Shown here: positions 1-9,089 of the stretch, one piece after another
Layout: each line of letters opens with the position of its first letter
How positions within the stretch are numbered: position 1 is the stretch's first letter
Source: an uncultured Schlesneria sp.
Lineage (GTDB): Bacteria > Planctomycetota > Planctomycetia > Planctomycetales > Planctomycetaceae
NCBI GenBank assembly: GCA_903871875.1
Contig: CAIQIR010000054.1
Location: 1 to 64,000, forward strand
Length of the DNA stretch: 64,000 nt
Direction: 5' to 3'
The notes under the pieces: generated by a model
The model's input: the letters and a program-made list of their open reading frames with translations, nothing else
Told to the model about the DNA's origin: nothing
The model's database searches: none
Translations under genes and position numbers: made by a program

Positions 1-43
1 GAAAGCTCCTAATTATCCTCAATGCCCTCCTCAAAACCGGGCT

Positions 44-300
44 CAATTGGAATTACAAACTTCCACAAGAACCGCTCGCTATTTCCTGATCCATTTCCCA
101 TTTACTCTTGAAAAGAAACACAGCCGCTCCGTGTTTCAAATTCCCTTTTGTCTTGATTGGATTACGAGCGTCATCCACGAAGCCGACCTTGATCTCTGAC
201 AATTCTGATCTTCAACAATTTGAAATTTGACGAACGACGACCTCTCTCGCGTCGGCACGTTTTGGATCATAATTTTGATTTTCCTCGCGCCTCTATTTTA
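44..300. repeat. Dispersed repeat family A, copy 1
   Basis: This stretch has no convincing gene. Positions 115-155 match 4280-4320 at about 35 of 41 bases, including GAAACACAGCCGCT and CTTTTGTCTTG, and looser similarity continues on to about 300 versus 4450 (both contain TTGATCTCTG followed by a GATCTT-type stretch). The core forms an imperfect hairpin, GAAACAC facing GTGTTTC. No terminal repeats or transposase are visible, so I call it a REP-like or decayed repeat and not an IS. The outer boundaries are approximate. Confidence 0.55.
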
Positions 301-341
301 TGGAGAAGCCCGGTGCTCCGATCTGCCACTGTGTGATTCGT

Positions 342-818
342 CTATTTCCTCATTCGTCGGTTAACAACGTATTCCCCGTCTGAAGATCGGGGTACGTCAG
401 TCACCGGTGCGCCATTTCTCGCAATCCGAAGCAGCTCACCGCCGTTGCCGCCATCGACTCCATAAACCCGGATCTGGCCGACGCACCGGGCGTTTGAGTC
501 AAGCAAGTGGATTTTCAATGACGGAACTCCCGAAAAGCGAAAGTCGCCGACAGTATCTTTCCACAGTCGCGAGAAAATCAGATCTTTTTGAGAGCCAGCC
601 AGACGAAATCCATCGTAAATGTCACCGTCGTTTCGGTCAGAAATCAGCGAAACAAGGATCGAATCGTGTTTCTGAAGTGATAACGCGATCCATAAACGTA
701 TCGTACTGATGTTCCATAAGATGATTAATCCGCAGGCGACAAACATCAATAGCCAGGATCTCTTCGCGATTGAGCCCAGGCGATGAACAGCCGTCTGAGC
801 TCCGGGCGAGTGAGTCAT
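342..818 (-). CDS. Hypothetical single-pass membrane protein
   Basis: A 158-residue protein I do not recognise. Residues about 20-45 are a clear hydrophobic segment (SWLLMFVACGLIILW), preceded by a short basic N-terminus, which suggests an inner-membrane anchor or uncleaved signal with the C-terminal 110 residues outside. A ribosome-binding site GGAG lies 9 bases upstream of the ATG, which supports this start. It stands alone between repeat-rich DNA and a second hypothetical gene on the same strand. The soluble part shows no catalytic motif I can name. Confidence 0.55.
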   Translation of the reverse strand: MTHSPGAQTAVHRLGSIAKRSWLLMFVACGLIILWNISTIRLWIALSLQKHDSILVSLISDRNDGDIYDGFRLAGSQKDLIFSRLWKDTVGDFRFSGVPSLKIHLLDSNARCVGQIRVYGVDGGNGGELLRIARNGAPVTDVPRSSDGEYVVNRRMRK

Positions 819-990
819 TAGAATAACTCCAATTGATCGTTAGTGGTCTTCTCAAAAAGGCAGACATGCCTCGCCTTTTCACCTGGCAGAACCTGCAGGG
901 AGTGGAGTCACGAATCGGCGGACCTGCCCACGAAATGTGGTTCGGGGCCTGTGGAGTCACGGTGAGGCTTGTAGGATCTCGGTGACGATT

Positions 991-1371
991 TCACCTCTTC
1001 CAATCTCCCGCGTCGGTTTCCCTCTTCGCTCTCAGACTCCGTTCGAAATCATTCGGATGCCAGGAATACAGTGTCAGCGTGTGCTCTTTGCCGTTGGCAT
1101 CTTGATAGGTGATTCGAAACGCGTTCTGGAAAAAAATGCCCGACCGACGAATCGAAGTGATCGCGTCGAGCGGTATCAGATGTTCCAGATCGTAAAACGG
1201 CGTGATGAGCGACACGGGGAACCAAGAAGTGACGCATAAGAAATCCTGCGTGACAACGAGCCGCAAACAATTGCGGGCCCCTCCGATCATGCAGAAGATG
1301 TTTTTGTGGGAGTGCCCCGAAGCGAAGGACTCCTGAAAAACGATCTCAGCGTTCTCAAAAACGTGCGTCAT
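991..1371 (-). CDS. Hypothetical PH-like domain protein
   Basis: A 126-residue soluble protein. The pattern of alternating beta-strands ending in a helix (LRLVVTQDFLCVTSWFP, then LIPLDAITSIRR, then AFRITYQDANGKEHTLTLYS, then a charged helix at the C-terminus) is what bacterial PH/GRAM-like domains look like, including the IPLDAITSI strand typical of that fold. AAGG sits 8 bases before the ATG. It may be co-transcribed with the membrane protein downstream (818-342), about 170 bases away. The function is unknown and the fold assignment is by pattern only. Confidence 0.5.
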   Translation of the reverse strand: MTHVFENAEIVFQESFASGHSHKNIFCMIGGARNCLRLVVTQDFLCVTSWFPVSLITPFYDLEHLIPLDAITSIRRSGIFFQNAFRITYQDANGKEHTLTLYSWHPNDFERSLRAKRETDAGDWKR

Positions 1372-1420
1372 CGGGAGGGCCTTTCTGCACCAGCCGACTC
1401 CTCGCGAAGTTGCTGCCGCT

Positions 1421-1661
1421 GGGTGGCCCCGATTGGCTGCTTCAGCCTATCGGGGCGGCGAGAGCCGAAGGAGGTTTGAAAACGAGTGCGGCTCGATTCA
1501 AAATCGATTGTTGATCGAACGGCGGATTGGAAATGGATGCCGGTCGCTGGTACGAGGAGGGCTGAACCGGTGGAGTGCCAATCGAATGGGCCGACTGCAT
1601 TGAACCTCTTGTGGCAAGAGCCACCGCGATAGGCTGAAGCAGCCAATCGCGGCCACCCGCT
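1421..1661. repeat. Inverted-repeat element beside DUF1559 gene
   Basis: Positions 1421-1455 are the near-perfect reverse complement of 1624-1658 (33 of 35 bases). Each arm is itself a hairpin: GATTGGCTG then CTT then CAGCCTATC. The right part, 1549-1661, recurs as a direct copy at 2976-3091 on the other side of the DUF1559 gene. This looks like a REP/BIME or MITE-like element. Peptides read across it are products of the repeat and not a gene. Confidence 0.7.
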
Positions 1662-1668
1662 TGCGGTC

Positions 1669-2709
1669 CTAGAAGTCGGCGACAACTTCGCCGCCAGCGC
1701 GCGTTCCCAGGGAATGCCAGACGGTCAGATCGATTTCATTCGAAATTGCTCGAGTCGAACCGTCCATCAACAGGCTGTTGACCATTCCCGTGTGGAAACT
1801 GCGCGTCGTCACGGCCGCATATGTCGGTTGGCCTGCGCACGTGGCACTGGTCCCCCGTTCTTTGCACGAGATGTAATCGCCGTCGACAGAGATCCCTCCG
1901 CTACCGATCATTACCTTCGTGTTCGGAGTAAACGTCGTGGTAAACCCTGTTTCGTGAACTTTCCCATCGGTCCATTCACGATGGCTACCCACTGAGCCGG
2001 GCACCGCCACTTGGAGTGTCCCGGTACTAAAGCCCAGAATCGTGGCCAACGTGGGCAGACTGTCCGTGGCAGCGGCGTCATTGCCGATGTTGTTGGTGTA
2101 ACACTTCACTTCCGAAGCACACAGCGTATTGCTGGTGCCATCGGAGAAATGCGCCGTGGTGAAGCTGCTGTTGGGGGCAAACGCGCCGTCGCCGGGGGTT
2201 CCTCCGTCCGCGAAATTGGCCGAGGCGGGTGTGAAGACCTTCCAGCTGCCAAGGTTGTACGCATAGTTGGGCGGGAAGAAATTCGGCGTTGCGGGACCGC
2301 TGATCATCCCATTGAGCTCGCTCGGGCAGCGGTTGAACGGAAGATACTGCGAGGTGATGCCGTCGGTGGAATTCGGTGCGTCGCTATATCCCTTCGTCAG
2401 GTCCGCCAGATGGTAGGCATTGGCCTGGTCGAGATACGGGAGGATCCGGGCATGAATGGACCAGGTCCCCCCCTTGAATTCGCCGATGCAAAAACTCGGC
2501 GGGAACACCGAATTCGTGGCGAGATAATTGTGAAGGGCCAACCCGATCTGCTTGAGGTTGTTCTTGCACTGCGTTCGCCGAGCCGCCTCGCGGGCCTGCT
2601 GAACGGCCGGGAGCAAGAGCCCGATCAAAATGGCGATGATCGCGATCACCACCAGCAGCTCAATCAGCGTAAACCCTTTTCGTGGATATGGTTTTGCAAC
2701 GGCCTTCAT
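1669..2709 (-). CDS. DUF1559 prepilin-like protein (SBP_bac_10 type)
   Basis: A 346-residue member of the DUF1559 family, the abundant planctomycete proteins with a type IV prepilin/type II pseudopilin N-terminus. After a short basic leader ([12 protein letters not shown]) comes the cleavage and hydrophobic motif [18 protein letters not shown], then the conserved [20 protein letters not shown]. The C-terminal half contains the family features FSDGTSNT and [17 protein letters not shown]. An in-frame start at 2796 would add 29 residues before the leader; I prefer 2709 because the prepilin leader should be short and AGGA precedes it. It is probably processed by a prepilin peptidase and assembled or anchored at the envelope. 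The exact role of the family is unknown. Repeat elements flank the gene on both sides. Confidence 0.9.
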   Translation of the reverse strand: MKAVAKPYPRKGFTLIELLVVIAIIAILIGLLLPAVQQAREAARRTQCKNNLKQIGLALHNYLATNSVFPPSFCIGEFKGGTWSIHARILPYLDQANAYHLADLTKGYSDAPNSTDGITSQYLPFNRCPSELNGMISGPATPNFFPPNYAYNLGSWKVFTPASANFADGGTPGDGAFAPNSSFTTAHFSDGTSNTLCASEVKCYTNNIGNDAAATDSLPTLATILGFSTGTLQVAVPGSVGSHREWTDGKVHETGFTTTFTPNTKVMIGSGGISVDGDYISCKERGTSATCAGQPTYAAVTTRSFHTGMVNSLLMDGSTRAISNEIDLTVWHSLGTRAGGEVVADF

Positions 2710-2975
2710 TCGTTTGCGTCCTGTATTTGTTGAGATTTCGTCCCAGCCGGGCATCGGCAACGAAAGGAGTTTAATGAGACTGAGTCTCAATGTCAATGTT
2801 ATTGGCCGGTTGGAGAGAAGAATTCAAGGCTCTTCCCCCCTGCCCTCGGCGATCAAAGGGATTGCCGCCTCCGCGCGGTTGTTGTGCGCAATCCGCCAGC
2901 CGTTCGCCCTTGGAAGTGCGCCGCGACCAGCTTCACCGGTCCGGCGGCAAACGCAGCGAAATCGTCGGCAGGATC

Positions 2976-3091
2976 TGGTACGAGGACGGCCGAACCGCTG
3001 GAGTGCCAATCGAATGGGGCGACTGTGTTGAACCTCTTGTGGCAAGAGCCACCGCGGTCGGTTGGAAAGCAGCCAACCGCGGCGACCCGCT
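2976..3091. repeat. Second copy of flanking repeat element
   Basis: Aligns over its whole length with 1549-1661, sharing for example GGAGTGCCAATCGAATGGG and GAACCTCTTGTGGCAAGAGC. It ends in its own hairpin, CGGTTGG / CCAACCG (3058-3082). The hairpin bases differ from the first copy on both arms together, as expected if the fold and not the sequence is kept. Confidence 0.7.
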
Positions 3092-3254
3092 TAACCCCGA
3101 TAACTCGGCGCCTGGTCGAGATTGAGGCCTCTCTGGCCTGCGGCCCCAAAAGGTTGCGAAGCAGCCTTGGCCACCCCGCGCCCGCATCCTGCTCGGGTTC
3201 GGCGAGACTTCCATTCTGCGTAAGTGTCAGTGAACAAGCATGTTGTGACCAGTC

Positions 3255-3270
3255 TTCCAAACGTTTGGAA
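3255..3270. promoter_or_regulatory. 16-bp perfect palindrome
   Basis: TTCCAAACGTTTGGAA is a perfect 16-bp palindrome in intergenic DNA. It has the form of an operator for a dimeric regulator, but no gene starts close enough to assign it. Confidence 0.35.
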
Positions 3271-3851
3271 ACAAGATGCGTTTTGGTATTGTTCGGCGTC
3301 TCCTTTTCCGTATGTTATCTCCTAGAGTGCTGTCGCACGTCAGTCGCCGTCTGCAGCGGTGGAGGAATTCGGTGGGCATTGTGGTTTGATCGCGAGCGGA
3401 CGCGTGGCGTTTCGTGCAGGAATCATCAGGGGAATTAGGATTGTTCACAGTCGCTGGGCCGGTGAATGGGGAACTCGAACGTGACCGGATTGAGGAGCGG
3501 GCGGAACGGCGAAGGGAACTGCTGCCGCGGATCATTGCCGCGGAGCGGGCGACTGTTCTGGCCGTATGGGGTGAACGAATCGTGTGGTGGTTGTCTGCTG
3601 TGGTGAGGTTGTCGACGGGAACGTCGGTCCGGCGGTCTGATACCCGGCGCGGTTCGCGGCAAAATCACGTTGCAACCGACGGCAGCGGCGGGCGGGATTG
3701 GGGCGGGTTGCTGGGGGCGAGTTCGCTGGATCGCCGAGGCACTCTTCTGGTCTCAAAGGCATTCTTTGTCGGCGTGGATGAACGGTCAGTGCAGATCCCG
3801 GCGCGCGGACCCATTGCGCAGGCACGCGGAATCGCCGTGCAGGCAACTGGC

Positions 3852-3953
3852 CAACCCCTACAAAATAGGGAAGGTTGCCAACATGGCCAACGGACAATGT
3901 GGCTCAAACGCTGCAAAACAGGGATGTTTGCCAACTTGGCCATGTTGGCCAAG
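3852..3953 (+). repeat. TTGRYCAA array repeat, unit 1 (GGCC type)
   Basis: Two subunits in tandem. Each has a core close to CAAACGCTACAAAACAGGG followed by an array of about 9-bp TTGGCCAA-like words: cores begin near 3852 and at 3905. The second array reads TTTGCCAAC, TTGGCCATG, TTGGCCAAG. The same two-subunit plan recurs at 4056-4170 and, inverted, at 50344-50449. Confidence 0.7.
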
Positions 3954-4055
3954 CAAATCTGCAAAACGTTCGGGTGGCCGCGGGGCAACGAGTTCGTCCT
4001 GTGCTGGGGTGATCGGCGGTCCGCATCCGCCTCGGCGATCAGGGTTCGTGGCCGC

Positions 4056-4170
4056 CAAACGCTACAAAATACGGAAGTTGATCAATGTTGGTCAAACTTG
4101 ATCACCGAGGAAAAGTGGCTCAAACGCTAGAAAACAGGCATGTTGATCAACTTGATCAATGTTGATCATC
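4056..4170 (+). repeat. TTGRYCAA array repeat, unit 2 (GATC type)
   Basis: Cores CAAACGCTACAAAA (4056) and CAAACGCTAGAAAACAGG (4121) each lead into an array of TTGATCAA words (for example TTGATCAAC, TTGATCAATG, TTGATCATC). The layout equals unit 1, but most array words carry GATC where units 1 and 3 mostly carry GGCC or GCC. Confidence 0.7.
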
Positions 4171-4269
4171 CGATTCGGGAAAAACGTGTTCTTACCCAGC
4201 TTAACATTTGCCGGGGGCGATGAACGTCGCAGATGAGCCTGCAAAGGAAGATGTGAATACAGATGTGAA

Positions 4270-4450
4270 TACAGAGTTTGAAACACAGCCGCTCTGTGTT
4301 TCAAACCTTCCTTTGTCTTGCTCGGGATCATCGGCGTCGCGTACCAAACCCGCTTTGATCTCTGGCGATGCGGATCTTTCACAATTCGGAAGAATGACAG
4401 GCGGGCTCGTGTCGTGACGCTTCGGGATCGCGTTTTCGCTTTTCCGCACG
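4270..4450. repeat. Dispersed repeat family A, copy 2
   Basis: Homologous to 105-300. It contains a perfect 13-bp inverted repeat, GTTTGAAACACAG (4276-4288) and CTGTGTTTCAAAC (4294-4306), with loop CCGCT. Copy 1 keeps a shorter version of the same hairpin. Confidence 0.6.
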
Positions 4451-4482
4451 CTCAGATTTGATGAACAAGTCGAGGTGCGAAT

Positions 4483-4516
4483 ACAGAGTTTGAAACACAG
4501 AGTTTGAAACACAGAG
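4483..4516. repeat. 14-nt tandem repeat
   Basis: ACAGAGTTTGAAAC is repeated head to tail at 4483-4496 and 4497-4510, with a third partial copy ACAGAG to 4516. The word is the same as the hairpin arm of repeat family A, and an inverted pair occurs at 56808-56835. Confidence 0.75.
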
Positions 4517-4619
4517 CGTACGGAGGGGACAGAGGTCAGAGGAGGTAGGTCAGGAATGGCGAGGGCTGGTCAAAGGGGGCATGCTCAGCAGGCCTCCCGT
4601 GCCTGATTGAGTGGGGCTG

Positions 4620-5696
4620 TCAGGCTCCGACGAACCTCGCGTACAGGCCGCGGGCGATACTGATGTCGTCGGTTCCTTGAATGATGGCTCGACCATCGCG
4701 GAAGACCGTGATTTCGTACGGCGGATCGTTCAGTCTCAGTCGCAGCAGAAATGGGTTGCGAGTGACCGCTCCCAACGATTCCCACTGACGAGCCAGTTCG
4801 TCCAGTGACAGGTTCGACGTGGTCGCCGGAGAAATCTGGACCGAGTTTCTGCCGCACAGCACGACCGATTGCGACCCCTGCCCGCCATGCAGCCAGTCGC
4901 GTCGGCCTTGGACACAGGCGGGGCACTGGCTTTTCTCGCGCAGCTTGGCCAGGTTCATCTGCCGCAGCGTGCCCTCCCAGACATCGATGATCGTCAGCTG
5001 CGGGGCGACCAGATCCTTGCGGCCGGCCAGAATCTTGAGGGCGGTGGCCGCCTGCAGGGCGGTGACCATATGAATCGCGGGGGCCAGCACGCCGGCGGTG
5101 TCACAGGTTTCGGTGGAACCGGGATCGGGAGGTGTTTCAATCACGCAGCGCAGACAGGCGGATTCGTTCGGGAAAATCGCCATGGTTTGGCCGTGGCTTC
5201 CCACGCAGCCGGCATAGACCCAGGGGATGCCGGTTTCCAACGAGACGTCATTGATCAGGAATCGCACTTCGAAGTTGTCGGTGCCATCCAGGATCAAATC
5301 GACATCCTGTGCGAATTGGCGAATGTTGCGCCGGTCGATATCGGCGACATGTGGCTCCAGCGTCACTTGAGAGTTGATTTGCGCGAGCTTCTTGGCGGCG
5401 ACGATCGCTTTCGGTAGATGCTCTTCGACATCCCGTTCATCGAACAACACCTGACGCTGCAGATTTGTCAGATCGACAAAATCGCGATCAACGATTCGTA
5501 ACAGGCCGACACCCGCTCGAGTCAGCGTATCGGCCAGGACGGTTCCCAAGGCTCCGCAGCCGCACAACAAGACCTTGGCGGCGCGAATCTTTGCTTGTCC
5601 GTCGGGGCCAATCCCGGCGAATCGCATCTGGCGGCTATACCGTTCGAGTTCAGTCATGTGCTGCGGATTCCCGGATGCCGTTTGATCCTTGGTCAT
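4620..5696 (-). CDS. ThiF/MoeB-type E1-like adenylyltransferase
   Basis: A 358-residue E1-like enzyme that adenylates the C-terminal Gly of a ubiquitin-fold sulfur carrier (ThiS or MoaD) for thiamine or molybdopterin synthesis. Visible motifs: the Rossmann ATP site VLLCGCGALGT, the RQ of LTNLQRQVLF, DGTDNFEVR, the Cys-containing ETCDTAGVL and two zinc CxxC pairs (CLRC and CPAC). The C-terminal extension (CGRNSVQISP, then FRDGRAIIQGTDD) is also known in Bacillus-type ThiF proteins. I chose the start at 5696 because AAGGA lies 9 bases upstream; a longer frame begins at 5763-5765 without a ribosome-binding site. No sulfur carrier gene lies next to it, so ThiF and MoeB cannot be told apart here. 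Confidence 0.88.
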   Translation of the reverse strand: MTKDQTASGNPQHMTELERYSRQMRFAGIGPDGQAKIRAAKVLLCGCGALGTVLADTLTRAGVGLLRIVDRDFVDLTNLQRQVLFDERDVEEHLPKAIVAAKKLAQINSQVTLEPHVADIDRRNIRQFAQDVDLILDGTDNFEVRFLINDVSLETGIPWVYAGCVGSHGQTMAIFPNESACLRCVIETPPDPGSTETCDTAGVLAPAIHMVTALQAATALKILAGRKDLVAPQLTIIDVWEGTLRQMNLAKLREKSQCPACVQGRRDWLHGGQGSQSVVLCGRNSVQISPATTSNLSLDELARQWESLGAVTRNPFLLRLRLNDPPYEITVFRDGRAIIQGTDDISIARGLYARFVGA

Positions 5697-6133
5697 GAAA
5701 TCAAATCCTTTGTCGGACTCGGCGGAAAGTTCGACGAAACGACCGAGTGACACCTCGATTGGCATGTCGACAATGGAAACGCCGAATGTCGCCCCTCGTC
5801 TGGTGCGAGCAAATCCACCGGATTGTCCGGTGACGTCACTTCACCGTCTGTGCGGCCCGCATCAACAGGCTCAATTGCGTCCTGCTTTTTCCGGAGCGGT
5901 GGGTTTACAGCCCCATCGCCGTGCGCGATTATAGTCGCGTCGCGGATTTATTCACCGACGACGAACGGGGCACGTTAACATTGGGTAGGGAATCTGGTCG
6001 TTCTGGGGCATGAACATGCCCTGCGACGGGCGATTCCGTGTCTCACCAAAACAATTCGTCAAGGATGCTGTGTTGTCGAAGTGGGTTCTGACCGAAACTT
6101 TGTTCTACTCCCCCTTTTGCAGTTGGGTTGTGA
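5697..6133. other. Intergenic, divergent promoter region
   Basis: The 437 bases between the divergent adenylyltransferase and citrate synthase genes presumably hold both promoters. I see no clear sigma-70 pair, no RNA gene and no coding signal. Confidence 0.4.
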
Positions 6134-7258
6134 ATGACTGACGCCCCAGTTCCCACCCCGTTTTCCGAGGGACTTTCCATCCCCGAAACCGCAATTGCCT
6201 CGATTGACGGCGGACTTTGCTACCGCGGCTATCCGATCGAAGAACTGGTCGAAAACTCGACCTTTCTCGAAACGGCGTTTCTCGTGGTGAAGGGAGATCT
6301 TCCGTCGCAGGAACAACTGGCCGACATGCAGGCCGTGATGAGCGAATCGGCCGTCCTGGAAGACGATATCCTGATGTGGGTCGAGCGGCTGCCGTTCAAT
6401 GTCCCTTCGATTGACGTGATGCGAACGGGTGTCAGTCTGCTGGCTCTGTCGGACGTCTACGAAGAAGAGATGTCTGCCAATGACGTCTGGGAAACGCTGC
6501 AGCGATTGATGGCCCAATTGCCGCTGATGATTGCCGCTCGACATCGCATTGCGCGGGGTCTTGAACTGGTGCCGTTTCGTGAGGATCTGAGTTATTCCGG
6601 CAACCTGATTTGGGGATTGACCAATCGCGAACCGACGCCGCTGGCGGAAAGGGCCTTGGACGCATTTTTGATCCTGAGCGCCGAACATGAACTGACCCCT
6701 TCGACCTACGTGGCTCGCATCGTGGCATCGACCCGGTCCGACTTTTTATCCGCGACCATTGCCGGAATTTGTACGATCAAAGGCATCTGGCACGGCGGAC
6801 CAGGACGACAGGCAATCGACATCCTGGAGGCAGTCGAGATTCCCGGAGCGGCGACATCGATCGTTGCGGCCGTCCTCAAGCAATACGAACGACTTCCCGG
6901 TTTTTGGCATCGCGTTTATCGCACCAGCGACCCGCGGTCGGAAATGCTCAGGCCTTTCTGTCGTGACGTGGCCGAAGCGATGGGCATGTCGCCGATGGAA
7001 GATGTGGCCGCGGCGATTGAAGCGGCCGTCTGGGACGAACAGCAGATTTTGCCCAGTTTCGACTGGCCCGCCGCCCGCTTGCTGCATTACCTTGGATTTG
7101 ACTCAGACCTGTTTGTCCCGTTGTTCGTCATCGGCCGTTCGGTGGGTTGGGCGGCGCACTTTATCGAGCAACAGCAAACTCCTCAGCCGATCCGTCCTCG
7201 AGCCACTTATATCGGATCCGCTAAACGCGAGTTCCTGCCACTTTCCGAGCGAGGGTGA
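6134..7258 (+). CDS. Citrate synthase family protein
   Basis: A 374-residue citrate (or 2-methylcitrate) synthase, condensing acetyl-CoA or propionyl-CoA with oxaloacetate. Catalytic residues can be read: His in AEHELTPS (about residue 185), His in WHGGPG (about 219) and Asp in LPSFDWP (about 310). The substrate Arg lies in FVIGRSVGWAAH and the conserved RPRATYIG closes the protein. The length fits the short type I dimeric enzymes. The usual NAS of AEHxxNAS is TPS here, so a methylcitrate synthase or divergent paralogue is possible. No methylcitrate dehydratase or lyase gene is nearby. The upstream sequence shows no strong ribosome-binding site. Confidence 0.88.
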   Translation: MTDAPVPTPFSEGLSIPETAIASIDGGLCYRGYPIEELVENSTFLETAFLVVKGDLPSQEQLADMQAVMSESAVLEDDILMWVERLPFNVPSIDVMRTGVSLLALSDVYEEEMSANDVWETLQRLMAQLPLMIAARHRIARGLELVPFREDLSYSGNLIWGLTNREPTPLAERALDAFLILSAEHELTPSTYVARIVASTRSDFLSATIAGICTIKGIWHGGPGRQAIDILEAVEIPGAATSIVAAVLKQYERLPGFWHRVYRTSDPRSEMLRPFCRDVAEAMGMSPMEDVAAAIEAAVWDEQQILPSFDWPAARLLHYLGFDSDLFVPLFVIGRSVGWAAHFIEQQQTPQPIRPRATYIGSAKREFLPLSERG

Positions 7259-7504
7259 TAAAGTGGGGCGGTATTCGGTGTTTGGCGAACGCCCTCGTTG
7301 ATGGCCTTGTCTTGCTGGCGGTGGTCTGCTCGTGAACGTAATGATGCGACGGGCACGGACACCGTGAGTCGCGGGCTGCAATCACCTGGCTGCAAACAGG
7401 CCGAAAATCGGTCTTTCACCCTGCTCGCCTGATCGCATAAAACCAACCCACTGTAAACTGCCGAGTTTTTCCTACTTACCCTCCTCGATATTCACGACAC
7501 GAAC

Positions 7505-8887
7505 ATGCATTCTTTCCAACGCTGTATCGCCCCGCTCTGTCGAGCCACTTTCGATGTCACCGAAGTTCTGACCGCGTGTCCCGACTGTGGGAACTTGTTG
7601 GATATTGAATATGAATGGGACAAACTTCCGCTGCCGAAGTCGCTGCGTGAATTCGAAGCCCGTTGGTCGACTCGACGAAATCCGCTCGATTACAGCGGTG
7701 TCTGGCGATTTCGCGAGTTGTTGCCGTTCGCATCCGAACGCGACATCGTCACGATCGGCGAAGGTCAGACGATCCTGCAGCAAAGCTCGGCTGTCGGCAA
7801 ATACGTGGGGATGAATCCGGGGGGGCTGTTCCTTCAATACGAAGGATTGAATCCGTCGGGCAGCTTCAAAGACAACGGCATGACCGCCGCATCGACTCAT
7901 GCCCGCATGATTGGCGCCAAGATGGCGGCGTGTGCTTCGACCGGTAACACCAGCGCTTCGCTGGCGATCTATGCCAGTACGGCCCAACTGTTCAAAGTGG
8001 TGGTGTTCGTGGGCAGCGGCAAAATCGCTTATGGCAAGCTGTCGCAAGCCCTGGATTACGACGCCAAGACACTGCAGATTCTGGGTGACTTTGATGATGC
8101 GCTTGAACGCGTCCGCGAAGTCTGTGGCGAACGTGGCATTTATTTGTGCAACAGCGTCAACCCGTTCCGGCTCGAAGGTCAAAAGACGATCATGTATCGG
8201 GTGCTGGAGAGCCTGAACTGGCAAGTGCCGGATTGGATCGTGGTACCGGGCGGAAATCTCGGTAACTCATCGGCCTTCGGCAAAGCGTTCCTGGAATTGA
8301 AGCAACTCGGCCTGATCGATCGCGTGCCGCGGTTGGCGGTGATTAATGCAGCCGGGGCCAACACGCTGTATCAACTTTACGAAGAACGAGGGGTTCGCTG
8401 GGACGGCGGCATGTCCGGCGATGGAACCACCGAGGCCTTCTTCGCCGAAATGGACCGGGAGAAGCGCAAGGCCTCGACGCTGGCCAGCGCGATCGAAATC
8501 AATCGCCCGGTCAACTTGAAGAAGTGCTTGCGAGCTCTCGATTTTTGCGACGGTGTGGTCAGACAGGTCACCGATCAAGAAATTCTCGACGCCAAGGCGC
8601 AAGTGGGAGCAGGCGGTTTTGGTTGCGAACCAGCCAGTGCCGCCAGCGTGGCGGGGGCGAAGCAGTTACGGGCCGAAGGAATCATTGCTCCCAGCGATCG
8701 AGTCGTTTGCATTTTGACCGGCCATCAGCTGAAGGATCCCGATGCGACGGTGGCGTACCATTCGGGCAATGAGGCACTGTTTCAAGAAAAACTCGGCAGC
8801 CGCGGCGTGAAGTCGGCCGCTTATGCCAATAGTCCGATCGTGGTCGAGAACAACCTGCAGAAGATTATTGAGGTCTTGAAGGCCTGA
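7505..8887 (+). CDS. thrC: Threonine synthase
   Basis: A 460-residue PLP enzyme that converts O-phosphohomoserine to threonine in the cytoplasm. The N-terminal zinc-ribbon-like pairs (C-x5-C near residue 7 and CPDC near 25) are typical of the archaeal/plant-like class of threonine synthases. The PLP lysine is in [10 protein letters not shown] (about residue 122), followed by [11 protein letters not shown] and the phosphate-binding loop [13 protein letters not shown]. The C-terminal Ser-free [10 protein letters not shown] is also family-like. The start at 7505 has no obvious ribosome-binding site. It is a single gene followed by a HAD phosphatase on the same strand after about 200 bases. Confidence 0.93.
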   Translation: MHSFQRCIAPLCRATFDVTEVLTACPDCGNLLDIEYEWDKLPLPKSLREFEARWSTRRNPLDYSGVWRFRELLPFASERDIVTIGEGQTILQQSSAVGKYVGMNPGGLFLQYEGLNPSGSFKDNGMTAASTHARMIGAKMAACASTGNTSASLAIYASTAQLFKVVVFVGSGKIAYGKLSQALDYDAKTLQILGDFDDALERVREVCGERGIYLCNSVNPFRLEGQKTIMYRVLESLNWQVPDWIVVPGGNLGNSSAFGKAFLELKQLGLIDRVPRLAVINAAGANTLYQLYEERGVRWDGGMSGDGTTEAFFAEMDREKRKASTLASAIEINRPVNLKKCLRALDFCDGVVRQVTDQEILDAKAQVGAGGFGCEPASAASVAGAKQLRAEGIIAPSDRVVCILTGHQLKDPDATVAYHSGNEALFQEKLGSRGVKSAAYANSPIVVENNLQKIIEVLKA

Positions 8888-9089
8888 TCGTCACGATTCT
8901 GATACCTGGGCGGGATCGGTTTTTGTCGCTGTTTGCCGAGGAATGACGACGGACAAAATCGATCGGGCGGTCGTTTGGACCGGCGCTGACTACAATCCGA
9001 CGAGGCCCTCATGACCTGCCGGATGGTTCGTCAAAAGCATGTTGGCCTGCTTGATCAGTGCGGTCTGTGTCGCCATGCATGAGGTCTTC

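Larger units (their letters stand above)
3092..4619. other. Gene-poor repeat-rich stretch
   Basis: About 1.5 kb with no gene I can support. Open frames exist (notably 3414-4130 on the + strand), but they run through repeat units, start without a ribosome-binding site and resemble no family. The stretch holds a 16-bp palindrome, two TTGRYCAA array units, repeat family A copy 2 and a 14-nt tandem repeat, each listed separately. Confidence 0.6.

Noticed and set aside
1368-1685. Minus-strand frame sharing a peptide with the frame at 2853-3260
   Set aside because: The shared peptide (GGSCHKRFN and following) comes from the DNA repeat at 1549-1661 and 2976-3091, not from related genes.
2011-2733. 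240-residue + strand frame
   Set aside because: It is antisense to the DUF1559 gene and has no independent support.
3414-4130. 238-residue open frame on the + strand
   Set aside because: It starts at GTG without a ribosome-binding site, ends inside repeat unit 2 and its last third is the repeat translated; no family resemblance.
3852-4170. CRISPR array
   Set aside because: The repeated words are only 9-10 bp and adjoining, with no unique spacers and no cas genes.
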